This document shows, in pieces, positions 17,106-28,166 of a DNA stretch of 45,646 bases; position 1 is the first letter of the stretch; every line of letters starts with the position of its first letter. The stretch is from Clostridia bacterium. Its GTDB lineage: Bacteria > Bacillota > Clostridia > TANB77 > CAG-508. The stretch spans positions 1 to 45,646 of the forward strand of contig JAFXVF010000001.1 of the NCBI GenBank assembly GCA_017524665.1. Reading direction: 5' to 3'. The notes beneath the pieces are model-generated. The model saw only the letters and a program-made list of their open reading frames with translations. It was not told the origin of the DNA and ran no database searches. The position numbers and the translations under genes were made by a program.

Positions 17106-18770
17106 ATGAAAAAGAAGAACGAAAATCATTATTTGAGAAATACTTTGATTGGACTGATAGGCTTAGCTATTGCTGTTGTTATATTTACAATTGCACCAGA
17201 CTACACAAGAACTGATATAACAAGCAAAACGAATGTTATTATCAATAATAATAATATTACATCAAGTCTAAAAAAAGACGTATATGTTGACTCAAAAGGT
17301 GTAATATATATGTCAAAACAAGATTTGGCGAACTTCTTTGACAGCTTTATTTATTATGATGAAAAATATAATCAAATAATTACAACATCAGATACAAAAG
17401 TTGCAACTTTCCCAATTGATAGCAAAGAAATTACAATAAATGGCGTAGGAGAGCATATATTAGGCGCATGTACATTAAAAGATGACACATATTACTTACC
17501 ATTTTCTGAAATGGGAGAAGTATACAATATTGAAATAGAATATATTAAAGAAACAGATAGAGTTGTTGTTGTTTCGAAAGACAGGCAGTTAGAAAAAGCA
17601 GATGCAGCAAATAATCTAAGTGTAAAATGGAAACAAAAAGTATTATCAAGAACAGTAGACAAAGTTGGAAAAGGTGAAAAAGTTGTTGTTATTTCTGTAG
17701 GAGACAATGGATGGGCTAAAATTAGAACACAAAGAGGACAGATAGGATATGTTAAAGAAAGCGATTTAGCTAATAGAATGATTATTAGAGAAAATATGGA
17801 AAACAACACAAGATTAGCAGGAAAAGTAAGCCTAGTTTGGGACTACTATTCTGAATATGCAAGTGCACCAAATAGAAATGGTGAGACAATTGAAGGAATT
17901 AACGTTATTTCGCCATCATTCTTTACTCTAGTAAAACTTGGCAAAGGTGAAATACATGATAATGCAAAAACAGCAGGAGAAAACTATGTTGCATGGGCTA
18001 AATCACAAGGATATAAAGTATGGGCATTGTTTGCAAATAACGTCATGATTGAAACTACACACGAAATATTGAATGACTTTAAATTAAGAGAAACAACCAT
18101 TAGAAACATAGTAAATCTTGCAGCAAGATACAAAGTTGATGGAATAAACCTTGATTTTGAAAACATTTATGAAGAAGATAAAGACCTATTTACACGATTT
18201 GTAGTAGAACTATATCCAAGACTTCATGAATATGGATTAACTCTTTCAGTTGATGTTACAGCACCTGATGGAAGCCCAACATGGTCATTATGCTTCGATA
18301 GATATAATATTTCGAAAAATTGCGATTACTTGATATTTATGGCATATGACGAATATGGACTAAGCAGTACAACTGCTGGAACAACAGCAGGGTATGACTG
18401 GGTAGAGGTTAATTTAAACAAATTCTTAAGAGATATTCCATCAGAAAAAATTATTTTAGGAATTCCATTCTATACAAGAACTTGGAAAATAGGAGATGAC
18501 AAAGATACGGCATCTACTGTATCTATGAGAAATATAAATAGTGTGTTGCCATCTGGAGCAAACATAGTATGGAAAGAAGCAGAAAGACAAAATTATGCAG
18601 AATACACAAAAAATGGTGCTTCGTATAAAATGTGGATAGAAGATGAAAAATCTATTACAGAAAAGCTTAACTTATCAATCGAGAAAAATACAGCAGGTGT
18701 TGCTTTCTGGATGAAAGGTTATGAAACAAACGAAATTTGGTCAGTAATTAGACAAAAGATTTTAGAATAA
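17106..18770 (+). CDS. Membrane-anchored glycosyl hydrolase family 18 with SH3 domain
   Basis: 554 aa from ATG 17106, five bases after GGAGG. Domains: N-terminal transmembrane helix (about 10-30), a copper-amine-oxidase-N-like region (about 55-150), a bacterial SH3 domain (about 170-225, ending GQIGYVKESDL), and a GH18 barrel (about 240-550). The catalytic motif is DGINLDFEN, the YaaH/SleL-like variant of DxxDxDxE with Asn at the second Asp; FMAYDEYG and GIPFYTRTW follow. Known: such enzymes cleave N-acetylglucosaminyl bonds in peptidoglycan, often in spore cortex or cell-wall turnover. A role at the cell wall fits the SH3 domain; spore involvement is inference. Confidence 0.9.
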   Translation: MKKKNENHYLRNTLIGLIGLAIAVVIFTIAPDYTRTDITSKTNVIINNNNITSSLKKDVYVDSKGVIYMSKQDLANFFDSFIYYDEKYNQIITTSDTKVATFPIDSKEITINGVGEHILGACTLKDDTYYLPFSEMGEVYNIEIEYIKETDRVVVVSKDRQLEKADAANNLSVKWKQKVLSRTVDKVGKGEKVVVISVGDNGWAKIRTQRGQIGYVKESDLANRMIIRENMENNTRLAGKVSLVWDYYSEYASAPNRNGETIEGINVISPSFFTLVKLGKGEIHDNAKTAGENYVAWAKSQGYKVWALFANNVMIETTHEILNDFKLRETTIRNIVNLAARYKVDGINLDFENIYEEDKDLFTRFVVELYPRLHEYGLTLSVDVTAPDGSPTWSLCFDRYNISKNCDYLIFMAYDEYGLSSTTAGTTAGYDWVEVNLNKFLRDIPSEKIILGIPFYTRTWKIGDDKDTASTVSMRNINSVLPSGANIVWKEAERQNYAEYTKNGASYKMWIEDEKSITEKLNLSIEKNTAGVAFWMKGYETNEIWSVIRQKILE

Positions 18771-18797
18771 TTTTGAAAACACACCAATATACTTAAA

Positions 18798-18830
18798 AAG
18801 AAGTAGATAAACTCTACTTCTTTTTTTTTT
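18798..18830 (+). terminator. Intrinsic terminator after the GH18 gene
   Basis: AGAAGTAG (18800-18807) pairs with CTACTTCT, followed by ten or more T residues up to 18830. Confidence 0.88.
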
Positions 18831-18851
18831 AGAAAGTTGGTGTTGGACTAA

Positions 18852-19751
18852 GTGGAAACTTGGTATATAAAAAAAGCAGACAAAGTTGGATTGCTTAAAA
18901 AGGTCTTTAATATAATAACAGTTCAAAATATTGATAATAACAAAATAATTATACTGCCTTTTGAAAATGGCAAAGAAATTCCTTTAAGTGTTCAAGAAAG
19001 AATAGCAATGAAGATTTCACGACTAATGCTTGATAAACAAAATCAAAATATAGTGCTTGCTCAAAATATAGAAGAGAGTGCGTTTAAGGAGACACTAATG
19101 AAAGAGAATTGTAAAGTTTTAGACGGAAGATGGCTATTTAAATACTTAATGCCCATAATAATAAACTATGTTGCAGAAAAACAAAAAATGGAACTAGAAA
19201 AAAATGAAGTTGCAGTTATGACTAACGACAACAGCGAGAATAATTTAAAAATGTTTGTAGATATTGCAAGTAAAATAAAAATGCTTAATATAATAACTAG
19301 TGACATAGACAAATTTAAACCATTAGAAGATTACTTAATTGAAAACTATGGAATAATTATTAGAGTAACTAATAACCGCAAAAAAGCTTTAACTAAATCA
19401 AACATTATTATTAATTTAGACTTTGCAGAAGAAGATTTCAATAAATACAGTATTCCATCAAATGGAGTGGTTGTTAGTATACCGTATAAATTAAATATAA
19501 AATCTAAGCGCTTCAATGGAATTAATATTAACTATTATAATCTAGATTTACCGGAATTAATTAAAGAAAATTTTAATAAATTTGCAAATTTAAATGAATT
19601 TGATTATAACACTTTATTTGAGAGCACTATATATGCTAAAAGAACGTATGATGTGATACACAAAGAGCTTAAAGATATGAATATTATGCATTTGATTGGA
19701 AATAATGGAAAAATAGAAGAAAGCGAATACAAGCAATGCGAAAACAAATAA
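18852..19751 (+). CDS. Conserved-looking hypothetical protein
   Basis: 299 aa from GTG 18852; no strong ribosome site is visible, and the start is only 21 bases after the preceding T run, so a short or leaderless start is possible. Seen: a soluble alpha/beta protein without signal peptide or membrane segment, with a segment that looks like a nucleotide-binding-type half (VAVMTND..., LKMFVDIASKIKMLNIITSD, IIINLDFAEEDF, GVVVSIPYK) and a helical C-terminus. The middle recalls the tail of amino-acid or shikimate dehydrogenase folds, but no catalytic motif can be named. It lies between the GH18 gene and greA with its own short unit. Confidence 0.75.
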   Translation: METWYIKKADKVGLLKKVFNIITVQNIDNNKIIILPFENGKEIPLSVQERIAMKISRLMLDKQNQNIVLAQNIEESAFKETLMKENCKVLDGRWLFKYLMPIIINYVAEKQKMELEKNEVAVMTNDNSENNLKMFVDIASKIKMLNIITSDIDKFKPLEDYLIENYGIIIRVTNNRKKALTKSNIIINLDFAEEDFNKYSIPSNGVVVSIPYKLNIKSKRFNGININYYNLDLPELIKENFNKFANLNEFDYNTLFESTIYAKRTYDVIHKELKDMNIMHLIGNNGKIEESEYKQCENK

Positions 19752-19775
19752 TTTGAAAAAAATTATAGTAATTAC

Positions 19776-19804
19776 TTGACAAATTTAAAATATTAAACTA
19801 ATAT
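19776..19804 (+). promoter_or_regulatory. greA promoter
   Basis: A perfect TTGACA (19776-19781), a 17-base spacer and TAATAT (19799-19804), about 40 bases before the greA start. Confidence 0.75.
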
Positions 19805-19847
19805 TATTAAGCATATATTGCGAAACCAAAACTAGGAGGAATGACCT

Positions 19848-20324
19848 ATGGAAGAAAAAGAAATACTTTTAACACAAGAAGGATACGATAACTTAGAGCA
19901 TGAATTAGAAACTCTAAGAACAGAAAGAAGAACAGAAATAGCAGAGCGCATAAAGGTTGCGCTTGGATTTGGAGATTTATCTGAAAATTCAGAATATGAT
20001 GAAGCAAAAAACGCACAAGCAGAAAACGAAACAAAAATTGCTGAACTTGAAAATAAATTAAGACATGCAAAAATTATAGATGAGTCAGAAATAGACACAA
20101 AAACTGTTCAAGTTGGAAATACTGTAAAAGTATTAGATATGGAATATAATGATGAATTAGAGTATACAATTGTTGGATCAACAGAAGTTGACCTTGCACA
20201 AAACAAGATTTCTAATGAGTCACCAATAGGAGCAGCTTTACTTGGAGCAAAGAAAAACCAAGAAGTAGAAGTAGCTGCACCAGCAGGAACAATAAAGTAT
20301 AAAATTTTGTCAATTACAAAATAA
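19848..20324 (+). CDS. greA: Transcription elongation factor GreA
   Basis: 158 aa, standard length. Seen: the N-terminal antiparallel coiled coil (about 1-75) with the acidic tip region ([15 protein letters not shown], carrying the Asp and Glu that activate cleavage) and the C-terminal FKBP-like domain with PIGAALLG near residue 128. Known: GreA enters the RNA polymerase secondary channel and stimulates transcript cleavage in backtracked complexes. The ATG at 19848 follows AGGAGG. A single-gene unit from the promoter at 19776. Confidence 0.97.
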   Translation: MEEKEILLTQEGYDNLEHELETLRTERRTEIAERIKVALGFGDLSENSEYDEAKNAQAENETKIAELENKLRHAKIIDESEIDTKTVQVGNTVKVLDMEYNDELEYTIVGSTEVDLAQNKISNESPIGAALLGAKKNQEVEVAAPAGTIKYKILSITK

Positions 20325-20327
20325 TGC

Positions 20328-20356
20328 TTGCAAATTATAAAAAGCTATGCTAAAAT
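20328..20356 (+). promoter_or_regulatory. pyrG promoter
   Basis: TTGCAA (20328-20333), a 17-base spacer and TAAAAT (20351-20356). Transcription should start near 20363-20366, at the foot of the terminator stem described next. Confidence 0.65.
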
Positions 20357-20365
20357 TTAAAACAT

Positions 20366-20420
20366 GATAGATTAAAAAAAAACCCCATTTTGGAGTTAGA
20401 TTTTTAATCTATCTTTTTTT
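20366..20420 (+). terminator. Attenuator-like terminator in the pyrG leader
   Basis: GATAGATTAAAAA (20366-20378) pairs perfectly with TTTTTAATCTATC (20401-20413), followed by T residues, and lies before the pyrG ribosome site. The 5' end of the transcript is itself part of the stem, and the intervening loop contains a run of A then CCCC. Known: Bacillus pyrG is controlled by a leader terminator that responds to CTP through slippage at the transcript start. Here the start is not GGGC, so the mechanism may differ. Confidence 0.6.
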
Positions 20421-20426
20421 ATTTAA

Positions 20427-22040
<1,614 letters not shown>

Positions 22041-22088
22041 TATGTTTTGTGATATAAATTAATACGTGATAAAGGAGGGAAAAACATT

Positions 22089-23121
22089 TTGAAAAGAAAA
22101 ATTAAAGACTTTTCCATTGAAGAATTGAAAGATGAAATGATAAGACTAGGGGAAAAGGCTTTTAGAGCAACACAAATATGGGAATGGTTATATGTTGAAA
22201 ATGTTTCTTCCTTTGAAGACATGACTAATTTATCACTTGAACTTAGAAATAAACTGGATGAAGAGTACGAAATAGGAACATACAAAATAATAAAAAAGCT
22301 TGAATCTAAAGATGGAACAAAAAAATTTCTATTTGACATTTTAGATGGTAATGCAATAGAAACAGTATTAATGGATTACAAATTTGGCAAAAGCATATGT
22401 GTATCTACACAAGTTGGATGCAAAATGGGATGCAAGTTTTGCGCTTCTACAGGAATAGAATTTGTAAGAAGTCTAAGTGCTGGTGAAATTGTAGAACAGA
22501 TTCTAGCAGTACAAAGAGAAGAACAAGTAAAAGTTAGCAATGTAGTATTTATGGGAATCCGGAGAACCACTTGATAATTATGATAATGTAGTTAAAGCCA
22601 TAAAAATATTAAATGACCCAAAAGGACTTAATATTGGGGCAAGGCATATAAGTATTTCAACAAGTGGACTCGTTCCAAAGATTAGGCAGTTAGCAGATGA
22701 AAAACTTCAATGTACTTTATCAATTTCACTTCATGCTACAACAAACGAAAAGAGAAGTGAAATGATGCCTGTAAATAATGCATACCCAATAGAAGAATTA
22801 ATCGAGGCATGTAAATACTATATCGAAAAAACAGGAAGAAGAATATCTTTTGAATATGCATTAGCAAAAGACAATAATGATAATCTTGATGATGCGAAAA
22901 GACTTGTAAAATTGTTAAAAGGAATGATTGCTCATGTAAACCTAATTCCAATTAACAAAATTGAAAATGGAAAATTTGATAAAAGTACTAATGAAAACAT
23001 TTTAAAATTTAGAGATTATTTAAATGAAAATGGAATAGTAGCGACTGTAAGAAGAGAGCTTGGGTCAGATATTGACGCAGCATGTGGACAACTAAGAAGA
23101 AAAAACATAGGCTCAAAGTAG
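22089..23121 (+). CDS. rlmN: 23S rRNA (A2503-C2)/tRNA (A37-C2) methyltransferase RlmN, +1 shift at CGG 22560
   Basis: Radical SAM methyltransferase acting on rRNA and tRNA. From TTG 22089 (behind AGGAGGG) the first frame contains the radical SAM cysteines in [11 protein letters not shown]; at codon 158 it meets CGG (22560-22562) and would stop four codons later. Skipping C22560 restores GIGEPLDN, the universally conserved SAM-binding GEPL motif, and continues to the catalytic CysS region at the C-terminus ([10 protein letters not shown]) and stop 23121. Joined as 22089-22559 plus 22561-23121 the product is 343 aa, normal for RlmN. The stop TAG overlaps the ribosome site of stp, so the full-length frame is also what links this gene to its operon. 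Confidence 0.92.
22560..22562 (+). other. CGG +1 frameshift site 2 (rlmN)
   Basis: Zero frame ATC-CGG-AGA; needed frame ATC-(C)-GGA-GAA. The glycine begins the GEPL motif. Confidence 0.87.
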
Positions 23122-23129
23122 GAGGAAAA

Positions 23130-23858
23130 ATGAAAGCATTTTCAAAAACAGACATTGGAAAAATGCGAAACATGAACCAAGATTGTATTTATGTTTCACC
23201 TGATGACGAAAACATTAAATTGTATATTTTAGCAGACGGCATGGGTGGATATAATGGCGGAGAAGTTGCAAGTAGCCTTGCGGTAGATTCAATTAAAAAC
23301 TATGTTAATAATCACTTTTCTAGCATACAATTGGATAAAGAAAGCATTTTACAATTTCTAAAAGAAGCAATGGAATATGCAAATAAAGTTGTTTACCAAA
23401 GGTCTAGAGAAGATAAAGAACTTGAAGAAATGGGAACAACTTTAGAAGTATGTTTAATATATGGAGATAAGGTTTTTATTGCACATATAGGAGATAGCAG
23501 GGTATACAGAATTCGCAAAAATTTTATTAGAAGATTAACTACGGACCATAGCTATGTTGAAAAACTAGTAAAAGATGGAACTATTACAAAAGAACAAGCA
23601 TATACGCACCCAAAAAAGAATATGCTAACACAAGCACTAGGATGCGAACCTAAAATTGCTCCACAGGTAATAGTAAAGGGATTCTTAAAAGACGATATTT
23701 TATTAATTTGTTCAGATGGATTAACCAATATGGTTTCAGAAAATGAGATATATGGAATAATAAAAACAAATGTTGAAAAAGCTAGTGATGCATTAATAGA
23801 TCGTGCGAACCTAAACGGTGGATATGATAATGTCAGTGTTATAATTATAAAGAACTAA
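23130..23858 (+). CDS. stp: PP2C-type serine/threonine phosphatase (Stp/PrpC)
   Basis: 242 aa from ATG 23130, four bases after GGAGG; the open frame extending upstream overlaps rlmN and is not used. Seen: PP2C metal-binding motifs NQD near residue 20, ADGMGGYNGG (about 33-42), GDSRVYRI (about 117) and the terminal GGYDNVSVI. Known: it dephosphorylates targets of the neighbouring PASTA kinase. It lies between rlmN and prkC, the common Firmicute order, and the 14-base gap to prkC implies co-translation. Confidence 0.95.
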   Translation: MKAFSKTDIGKMRNMNQDCIYVSPDDENIKLYILADGMGGYNGGEVASSLAVDSIKNYVNNHFSSIQLDKESILQFLKEAMEYANKVVYQRSREDKELEEMGTTLEVCLIYGDKVFIAHIGDSRVYRIRKNFIRRLTTDHSYVEKLVKDGTITKEQAYTHPKKNMLTQALGCEPKIAPQVIVKGFLKDDILLICSDGLTNMVSENEIYGIIKTNVEKASDALIDRANLNGGYDNVSVIIIKN

Positions 23859-23872
23859 AGGAGAAGATAATA

Positions 23873-25955
23873 ATGAATTTTGAAGGAAGATTGTTAGGCA
23901 ATAGATATGAACTTATAGAAAAAATTGGAGTAGGACGGTATGGCTACAGTATATAAGGCTAATGACCATATACTAAACAGATACGTAGCTGTAAAAATCT
24001 TACGAGATGAATTTACAACCGATAACGAATTTATTAGAAGATTTAACACAGAAGCACAAGCAGCAGCTAGACTAACTCATCCTAATATTGTTTCAATATA
24101 TGATGTAGGAAACGAAGGAAATGTTTATTTCATTGTTATGGAGCTTATTCAAGGAAAAACATTAAAAGAAATAATTGATGAAGAGGGAACTATTTCTTGG
24201 AAGTGGGCAGTAAATATAGCAATACAAATTGCGTCAGCGCTAGAGATGGCTCATAGAAATAATATAATCCACAGAGATATAAAACCACATAACATAATAA
24301 TTACAGAAGAAGGAGTTGCTAAGGTTACTGATTTTGGTATTGCAAAAGCAGTATCAAATTCAACTATTACAGCGTTTGGAACAACAATAGGATCTGTACA
24401 TTATTTTTCTCCTGAACATGCAAGAGGAGGATTTACAGATGCTAAGTCAGACATTTATTCACTAGGTGTTGTAATGTATGAAATGCTTACAGGAAGAGTA
24501 CCTTTCGATGCTGATACTCCTGTATCTGTTGCATTAAAACATATGCAAGAAATTGCAGTTGAACCTATAAAGATTAATCCACTAATTCCAGAAAGCTTAA
24601 ATAGAATAATTGTTAAAGCAATGCAAAAAGACCCAATGGAAAGATACCAAACTGCAACAGACATGCTAAGAGATTTAAGACAAGTTACAAAAAATCCTAA
24701 TGGAGAATTTGTAGTACTTGAAAAACAAAATAGAGAATTTGCAACTCAGAGAGTTGAAACAACTAGTGACAAAACTAAAGTGGAACCTGCAGTAAAAGAT
24801 GGAGAGCAGGTAAAACAGAAAAAGCCAAACAAAGTAGTCGCATTTTTTAATAAGCACAAAGTTTTAAAGGTGTTATTAATTTTACTAGTTTGTGTATTAG
24901 TTTTTGTTGGAGCAATGGGAATAACTATTGCAGTTATTAATGCAAAGAAACCTAAACAAGTTCAAGTTCCAAATGTCGTAGGAAAAACTGTTGAAGAGGT
25001 AAAAAGCATTACTGAGGAAGCAGGCTTGAAGTATGAAGTATCAGAAGAAGTATACAACACAGAAGTTGGAGCAGGACTAGTCATTTATCAAGACCCAAAA
25101 TATGCAGAGAACTATAAAGTATTAGAAAACAGTACTATAAAAGTTTCAGTAAGCAAAGGAACTGAAATGACAACAGTTCCAAAGCTTGTTGGTCTAACAA
25201 AAGATGATGCCGAAAATGAACTTAACAAGCAAGGCTTAAAAATGGAAATAAGAGAAGAAACAAGTGACAAAGTGCAAGAGAACTATGTAATAAGCCAAGA
25301 TATTGAAGAAAAGACAGAAATAGCTAAAGGAAGTACAGTTGCTGTAGTTGTTTCAATTGGAAGGGGCATTGAAGAAGTTGAGGTACCATATGTAATTGGA
25401 AAAACTGAGGCAGATGCAAGAACAGAAATCGAAAATGCAAAATTAAAAGTTGCAGTTAAATATGAAGAAAATATGTCAAAAACAAATGGTGCTGTATTAA
25501 AACAAGACAAAGAAGGTGGTAGCAAAGCAGACGAGGGATCAACTGTTACAATTACAGTAAATAAGCTACCTGAAATAAAAAAAGGAACAGTTAATGTAAA
25601 TGTTAAAGAACTTACAGGATACAAAGAACCCGAGAAAAAACAAACAACTCAGAAGACTAGTACAGCAAAAAATACAACATCAAACAGTACAACAAATCAA
25701 ACAACAAATTCAACTACTTCTACAGATACAACCGAAGTGGTAGAAGCAGATCCAACACCAAAGACAATAAAATTAACTGTAACAGTAGATGGAAATGCAT
25801 ATCATGATGAAAATCATAGAGAAGATACTGGTGTAATAAGTGTTCCAATAGAAGGAATTGGAAATGTAAGAGTTCAGGTTAAAATTGATGGTGTAGTAAA
25901 GAGCGACAAGTACTTAGATTTGAACACAGAAAACCCTGTATTAAATGTTCCATAA
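23873..25955 (+). CDS. prkC: PASTA-domain serine/threonine kinase PrkC, +1 shift at CGG 23936
   Basis: The true start is ATG 23873 behind AAAGGAGAAG. The first 21 codons read MNFEGRLLGN...KIGVG, then CGG (23936-23938); skipping C23936 gives GGMATVYKA, completing the glycine-rich loop GxGGMA of the kinase. An unshifted annotation would start late and lose this ATP-binding loop. Joined as 23873-23935 plus 23937-25955: 693 aa. Seen: VAVKI lysine (K41), HRDIKPHN, DFGIAK, a transmembrane helix near 320-340, three PASTA repeats (about 345-545) and a Thr/Ser-rich C-terminal part with a further beta domain. Known: it senses cell-wall fragments. RsgA, usual between prkC and rpe, is absent. Confidence 0.92.
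23936..23938 (+). other. CGG +1 frameshift site 3 (prkC)
   Basis: Zero frame GGA-CGG-TAT; needed frame GGA-(C)-GGT-ATG. The glycine is in the ATP-binding loop GVGGMA. Confidence 0.87.
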
Positions 25956-26016
25956 AAATGCAAGGCAGCATGTTATATGCTGCCTATAATACTAATAATT
26001 TCTAAGGAGAATTAAG

Positions 26017-26673
26017 ATGGAAATTTCAACATCAATTTTATCTGTTAATAAAGAAGAGGCAACAAAAACTTTTTATAATATAGAGGCAGCAAAAACAGAT
26101 TATTTTCATATAGATGTAATGGATGGTAAATTTGTAAAAAACAATACAACAGATTTTATGTTAGAATCAACAGAAACAATAAAACATATATCGAATACAC
26201 CTATTGATGTCCATTTAATGGTTGAAGATGTTAGAGATTTTTTAGATATATATATTCCGATGCAACCATGTTTTATAACATTTCATTATGAAAGTATTTA
26301 TAATAAGGAGAAAATAAAAGAGGTTATAAATGAAATAAAGGCAGAAGGAATAAAAGCAGGAATTTCTATTAAGCCAAACACGCATATAGATGAAATTATA
26401 GCCTTACTTCCATATGTTAATTTAGTGTTGGTTATGACTGTTGAGCCTGGATTAGGAGGGCAAAAGATTATACCAGATACTTTAAAGAAAATAAAAGAAC
26501 TGAACGAATACAGAAAAAAGGAAGATTTAGATTTTTATATTGAAGCAGATGGTGGAATAAACTTAGAAACAATTGAAGAAATAAAATCTTCTGGTGCTGA
26601 TATAGCTGTAGTTGGAACTGCTATTATTAATTCAAATTCAATGAAAGACACAATTAATGAATTAAAAAAATAG
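26017..26673 (+). CDS. rpe: Ribulose-phosphate 3-epimerase
   Basis: 218 aa TIM barrel. Seen: an N-terminal STSILS, FHIDVMDG (metal-binding His and catalytic Asp), DVHLMV, MTVEPGLGGQ, EADGGIN and the phosphate-binding VVGTAI. Known: it interconverts ribulose 5-phosphate and xylulose 5-phosphate in the pentose phosphate pathway. The substitutions in ILS and VNPGF-type motifs (VEPGLGG) are modest, so a related epimerase such as an allulose-phosphate enzyme is possible. Position after prkC is the standard Firmicute synteny. Confidence 0.9.
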   Translation: MEISTSILSVNKEEATKTFYNIEAAKTDYFHIDVMDGKFVKNNTTDFMLESTETIKHISNTPIDVHLMVEDVRDFLDIYIPMQPCFITFHYESIYNKEKIKEVINEIKAEGIKAGISIKPNTHIDEIIALLPYVNLVLVMTVEPGLGGQKIIPDTLKKIKELNEYRKKEDLDFYIEADGGINLETIEEIKSSGADIAVVGTAIINSNSMKDTINELKK

Positions 26674-26683
26674 AATTATTTAG

Positions 26684-26753
26684 TGAAACATTTGGGACGT
26701 ATAAAAACATTTCAAAATATTGTGAAATGTTTTTATACGTCCCAAATGTTTCA
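26684..26753. repeat. 31-bp perfect inverted repeat (long hairpin)
   Basis: Bases 26684-26714 are the exact reverse complement of 26723-26753, with an 8-base loop. It lies between the converging rpe and bactofilin-like genes, with T residues after the right arm. It probably acts as a bidirectional terminator, but 31 perfect pairs is far more than a terminator needs, which hints at an inserted or maintained repeat. Confidence 0.85.
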
Positions 26754-26771
26754 TATTTTTTTTAATTAAAT

Positions 26772-28007
26772 TTATTCTTCAACAACTTGTTGTTTTTTCT
26801 TAAATAAGTTTAAAATAGCTAAGCCTATACCGCATGTGAATAGTACAAAACTAATTAGTCCGCCAACAAATGGTATAAAACCTATAGCCCAAACTACTAC
26901 TGATAATATAATAACAGCTAGTATATTGTGAGCTTTTGAAAGTACTTGAACTTTTTTAGCAAGCATGCCAGCAAGTGCAATTATACTGATTGATTTTGCA
27001 AGGCCAAGCAATATGAGCCAAGCACCAAGTAATGCGAACGCAACAGATACTCCAATAACGGTACACATTAGAACAACTACACATATTACTGGAGCAATAA
27101 TTCCTACTAAGCCAAGTCCAAATGCAGGCAAGAATTTAGTTGCTTCAATATTTTCTAATTTTCCTAAGAATTTAGGCGTTACTAGAACTAATACACCTAG
27201 CACTGCTAGTGTATAAATAAGTGCTTGAGCTAATTCAAGTAAATAAGTAACAACTGGATTTGGTTTGTTTTCAACAATCTCTCCGTCATCTTCAGCTTCG
27301 TTAAAGCTTATAGATCCTTTAACAACATTTGAAGGAATTTGGATTGCTTCTTTAGCTTTATAATTCAAGTTACCATATATTTGAGAACTTTCTCCTATTG
27401 AAAGCTCGCTGCAATCCAAATATACGTTTCTGCCTACGCCACCATTAAATGTGAAAGTGCTAGCTGCAGCTCTTATGTCTCTATTTACTGCACCGTTTTC
27501 TGTGATTTCAAGTGTTCCACATGTTGCATAGAGGTCTCCACCGTAAACAAAGCCGTCTATTGTTAATTTACTTGCTGCAACATATAAATTACCATATATT
27601 ACTGCATCCTCAGTGATAGATACATTATTTCCAAGAATAAAAACATCTCCACCAACTATACTAGAAAATGTTACATCACTTCCTATAATGTATGCGTTTC
27701 CATCTATAATTTGAGTGCTCTCAACAGATTCACCAACTTTAAAATAATCACTTGATAACATTTCATCTTCTAAAGTTGTACTTCCTGTTGTGTCTACGGG
27801 TTCTTCAGATTCTGTTTCTTCATCGGCTGTTTTATCAATTTCTTCAGAACTTTCAGAATCTAATGTTTCTGTAAGCTCTGCACCTTCAATGCTTTCAGAA
27901 TCTTCAGCTGCTAATAATAAATCTGCATCGTTTGCAAAACTTACAGTTGAAACGACCATTAAAATTAGCAAAGCAGCGATAAATGTCTTTTGTAGCTTTT
28001 TAACCAT
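26772..28007 (-). CDS. Exported bactofilin-like repeat protein with C-terminal membrane helices
   Basis: 411 aa from the ATG at 28007, eight bases after AGGAGGAGA; an ATG at 28040 lacks a ribosome site. Seen: a signal peptide (1-25, cleavage after SFA), an acidic Ser/Glu/Thr linker (about 30-85), a stretch of short beta-helix repeats (about 95-235, units such as GGDVFILGNNVSI and YGNLYVAASKLTI) like polymer-forming bactofilins, then three to four hydrophobic helices (about 250-400). Known: bactofilin repeats polymerise. Here the domain would sit outside the membrane. Function unknown; possibly a membrane-bound surface scaffold. Confidence 0.8.
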   Translation of the reverse strand: MVKKLQKTFIAALLILMVVSTVSFANDADLLLAAEDSESIEGAELTETLDSESSEEIDKTADEETESEEPVDTTGSTTLEDEMLSSDYFKVGESVESTQIIDGNAYIIGSDVTFSSIVGGDVFILGNNVSITEDAVIYGNLYVAASKLTIDGFVYGGDLYATCGTLEITENGAVNRDIRAAASTFTFNGGVGRNVYLDCSELSIGESSQIYGNLNYKAKEAIQIPSNVVKGSISFNEAEDDGEIVENKPNPVVTYLLELAQALIYTLAVLGVLVLVTPKFLGKLENIEATKFLPAFGLGLVGIIAPVICVVVLMCTVIGVSVAFALLGAWLILLGLAKSISIIALAGMLAKKVQVLSKAHNILAVIILSVVVWAIGFIPFVGGLISFVLFTCGIGLAILNLFKKKQQVVEE

Positions 28008-28120
28008 AAAATCTCTCCTCCTAAAAAATTTTTTTAACATTTAAAATGATATATCTTTAATTTTTTTTTGTCAATTGCTAAAACAAAAATAACATAAAAA
28101 AAAACAAAAAGGACAAAAAT

Positions 28121-28152
28121 AAAAAAGCATTGTTTTAAAACAATGCTTTTTT
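28121..28152 (-). terminator. Intrinsic terminator after nth
   Basis: A perfect 32-base palindrome with A and T ends lies just downstream of nth on the minus strand; it could serve both directions. Confidence 0.85.
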
Positions 28153-28166
28153 AGTATTTATGAGTT

